DNA of 64,000 nucleotides, taken from Alpinimonas psychrophila (GTDB lineage Bacteria; Actinomycetota; Actinomycetes; Actinomycetales; Microbacteriaceae). The translations under genes were made by a program, and so were the position numbers. Shown piece after piece: positions 63,100-64,000 of the stretch (position 1 is the first letter of the stretch; each line of letters opens with the position of its first letter). The notes beneath the pieces are model-generated. The model searched no databases. It saw only the letters and a program-made list of their open reading frames with translations, and was not told where the DNA came from. The DNA lies in assembly GCF_014137865.1 (NCBI RefSeq), contig NZ_JACGWU010000001.1, positions 910,738 to 974,737 on the forward strand. Reading direction: 5' to 3'.

Positions 63100-63359
63100 C
63101 CTACTCGGTTAAAATCGCACCTGCCGCCGAACGCCAACTTCGCAAACTCGATGCTCCGGTTCGCCGCCGAGTTCAGGGAGCACTCGACCTTTTGGCAGAG
63201 AATCCACGGCCTCCCAAGGGGATTCAGCTCGTCGGTGGCTCTGGCGAGTGGCGAGTTCGGACGGGCGACTACCGCATCATCTATGAGATTCATGACGACC
63301 ACTTGATTGTGCTCGTCTTGCGACTCGGTCATCGCCGCGAGATTTACGAATCTCGCTAG
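63096..63359 (+). CDS. RelE/ParE-family toxin
   Basis: 87 residues from ATG at 63096. YSVKIAPAAERQLRKLDAPVRRRVQGALDLL, then GSGEWRVRTGDYRIIYEIHDDHLIVLVLRLGHRREIY, is the RelE superfamily core. The Arg residues of GEWRVRTGDYRI and the final HRREIY fit ribosome-dependent mRNA interferases. An upstream GTG frame (63063) lies in the antitoxin gene and is unlikely. The pair is a complete type II module. Confidence 0.93.
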   Translation: MTYSVKIAPAAERQLRKLDAPVRRRVQGALDLLAENPRPPKGIQLVGGSGEWRVRTGDYRIIYEIHDDHLIVLVLRLGHRREIYESR

Positions 63360-63500
63360 AAAATCTCGTCAATTTGCCTAAGGTGCCGAAGCTTCCAGCG
63401 GGCTAAAATTGGCTTGACCGAGCCCGGTCGAAAAACCGGCCGCTGACGGAAAAGTCCGCTTCGGCATCGCGACAGTCGGCTTCCAGGGGGAATTCAGAAC

Positions 63501-64000
63501 ATGATTCGGGTAGACCACTTATCTAAGAGCTATGGCTCCATCAAGGCGGTGAAAGACCTGTCATTCGAGGTTGAGGCCGGGAGCGTCCTCGCTTTCCTCG
63601 GCACCAACGGTGCGGGTAAGAGCACGACAATCTCCTGCCTGACCACAGTGTTGTCCCCAGATTCCGGAACGATGGAGATTGCCGGCCACCGGGTTGGTCG
63701 CGACGACGATGACATCCGCCGCGAAATTGGGGTTGTCTTCCAGACGTCACTGCTCGACCCAACGCTGAAGGTCAAAGAGAATCTCGCCGACCGGGCCGCG
63801 TTTTATGGCATCACGGGCGACGAGCGTACCCGCCGCATCAACGAACTGGCCAGCATGATCGATATCGGTGATTTTCTCGACAAGCCCTACGGTTCTCTCT
63901 CGGGGGGCCAAATGCGCCGGGTTGATATTGCGCGTGCTCTCATCCACCAACCGGCCCTGCTCTTTCTCGACGAGCCGACCGCGGGCCTGGATCCGCAGAG
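63501..64000 (+). CDS. DrrA-like ABC transporter ATPase (cut by window end)
   Basis: At least 166 residues, continuing past 64000. AGGGGG is about 10 bases before the ATG. IRVDHLSKSYGSIKAVKDLSFEVEAG, Walker A GTNGAGKSTTISCLTTVLSP, Q-loop VVFQTSLLDPTLKVKENL, signature LSGGQMRRVDIARALI, and Walker B LLFLDEPTAGLDPQ identify an ABC-2 exporter ATPase of the DrrA/daunorubicin-resistance group. A membrane partner is expected downstream. The 141-base gap before it holds a TAAAAT box (63404-63409) that could be its -10. Confidence 0.9.
   Translation, partial: MIRVDHLSKSYGSIKAVKDLSFEVEAGSVLAFLGTNGAGKSTTISCLTTVLSPDSGTMEIAGHRVGRDDDDIRREIGVVFQTSLLDPTLKVKENLADRAAFYGITGDERTRRINELASMIDIGDFLDKPYGSLSGGQMRRVDIARALIHQPALLFLDEPTAGLDPQ

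Noticed and set aside
63414..63440. Promoter TTGACC with a nearby CCGGT/ACCGG hairpin before the last ABC ATPase gene
   Set aside because: No acceptable -10 lies 16-19 bases after this TTGACC, and the hairpin is short; left as noise.

Overview
The window is a gene-dense stretch of about 58% GC (estimated by eye) from an actinobacterium, most likely a Microbacteriaceae-type chromosome. Pointers are an actinobacterial LexA next to a LysM/ChiZ-like gene, the orn to tRNA-His arrangement, GatCAB, DUF1844, SseB, EttA, and many start codons placed directly behind a TAnnnT box in the leaderless style common in Actinobacteria. No prophage, insertion sequence or CRISPR array is visible. || Layout: 1-3579 holds a DUF167 tail and the infC-rpmI-rplT-rRNA methyltransferase operon (minus strand; infC starts with ATT). 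3598-9013 is a TetR/MMPL/YhgE export module with two matching operators. 9065-13085 is hisC-hisB-hisH-hisA plus sseB. 13118-14626 is the divergent SOS pair (LysM protein, lexA) with an array of LexA-type boxes. 14699-23238 is housekeeping: ettA, a lipoprotein, ssb, msrA, an EamA exporter, two unknown membrane proteins, an aldehyde dehydrogenase, a zincin and a DUF1684 protein. 23302-28286 is a peptide-type ABC importer. After tRNA-Arg, 28630-38238 is a single ten-gene operon: a branched-chain-type ABC importer, an acyl-CoA ligase, TetR, a 3-hydroxybutyrate-dehydrogenase-like SDR and two alpha/beta hydrolases. 38353-41897 holds a GT4 glycosyltransferase, DedA, orn, tRNA-His, an acetyltransferase and a small protein. 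41907-46848 is a TPP-riboswitch-controlled ECF importer with a P-loop kinase, and dinB. 46855-58105 is the most unusual region. 58343-64000 has a small membrane protein, gatB-gatA-gatC, a possible broken zinc-ribbon gene, a flavodoxin-fold oxidoreductase, a Phd/RelE toxin-antitoxin pair and the start of a DrrA-like ABC ATPase. || Main candidate system (46855-58105): acetoacetyl-CoA synthetase and an IclR regulator lie divergent from a translationally coupled set. That set contains a phosphohistidine-domain protein and a separate PEP-synthase-like ATP-binding protein (together like the two parts of phenylphosphate synthase), a free-standing biotin carrier, a biotin carboxylase, a ketone/oxo-acid type (HMGL-fold) carboxyltransferase without its own biotin domain, a HAD phosphatase, and an SDR. 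A near-identical 17-bp palindrome (TTTTCACT-SAAY-GAAAA) sits before both the synthetase and the carboxylase set. My inference is ATP-driven enol-phosphorylation of a ketone, perhaps acetone, followed by biotin-dependent carboxylation to a beta-keto acid, which the synthetase would convert to its CoA ester. The substrate is not proven by sequence.
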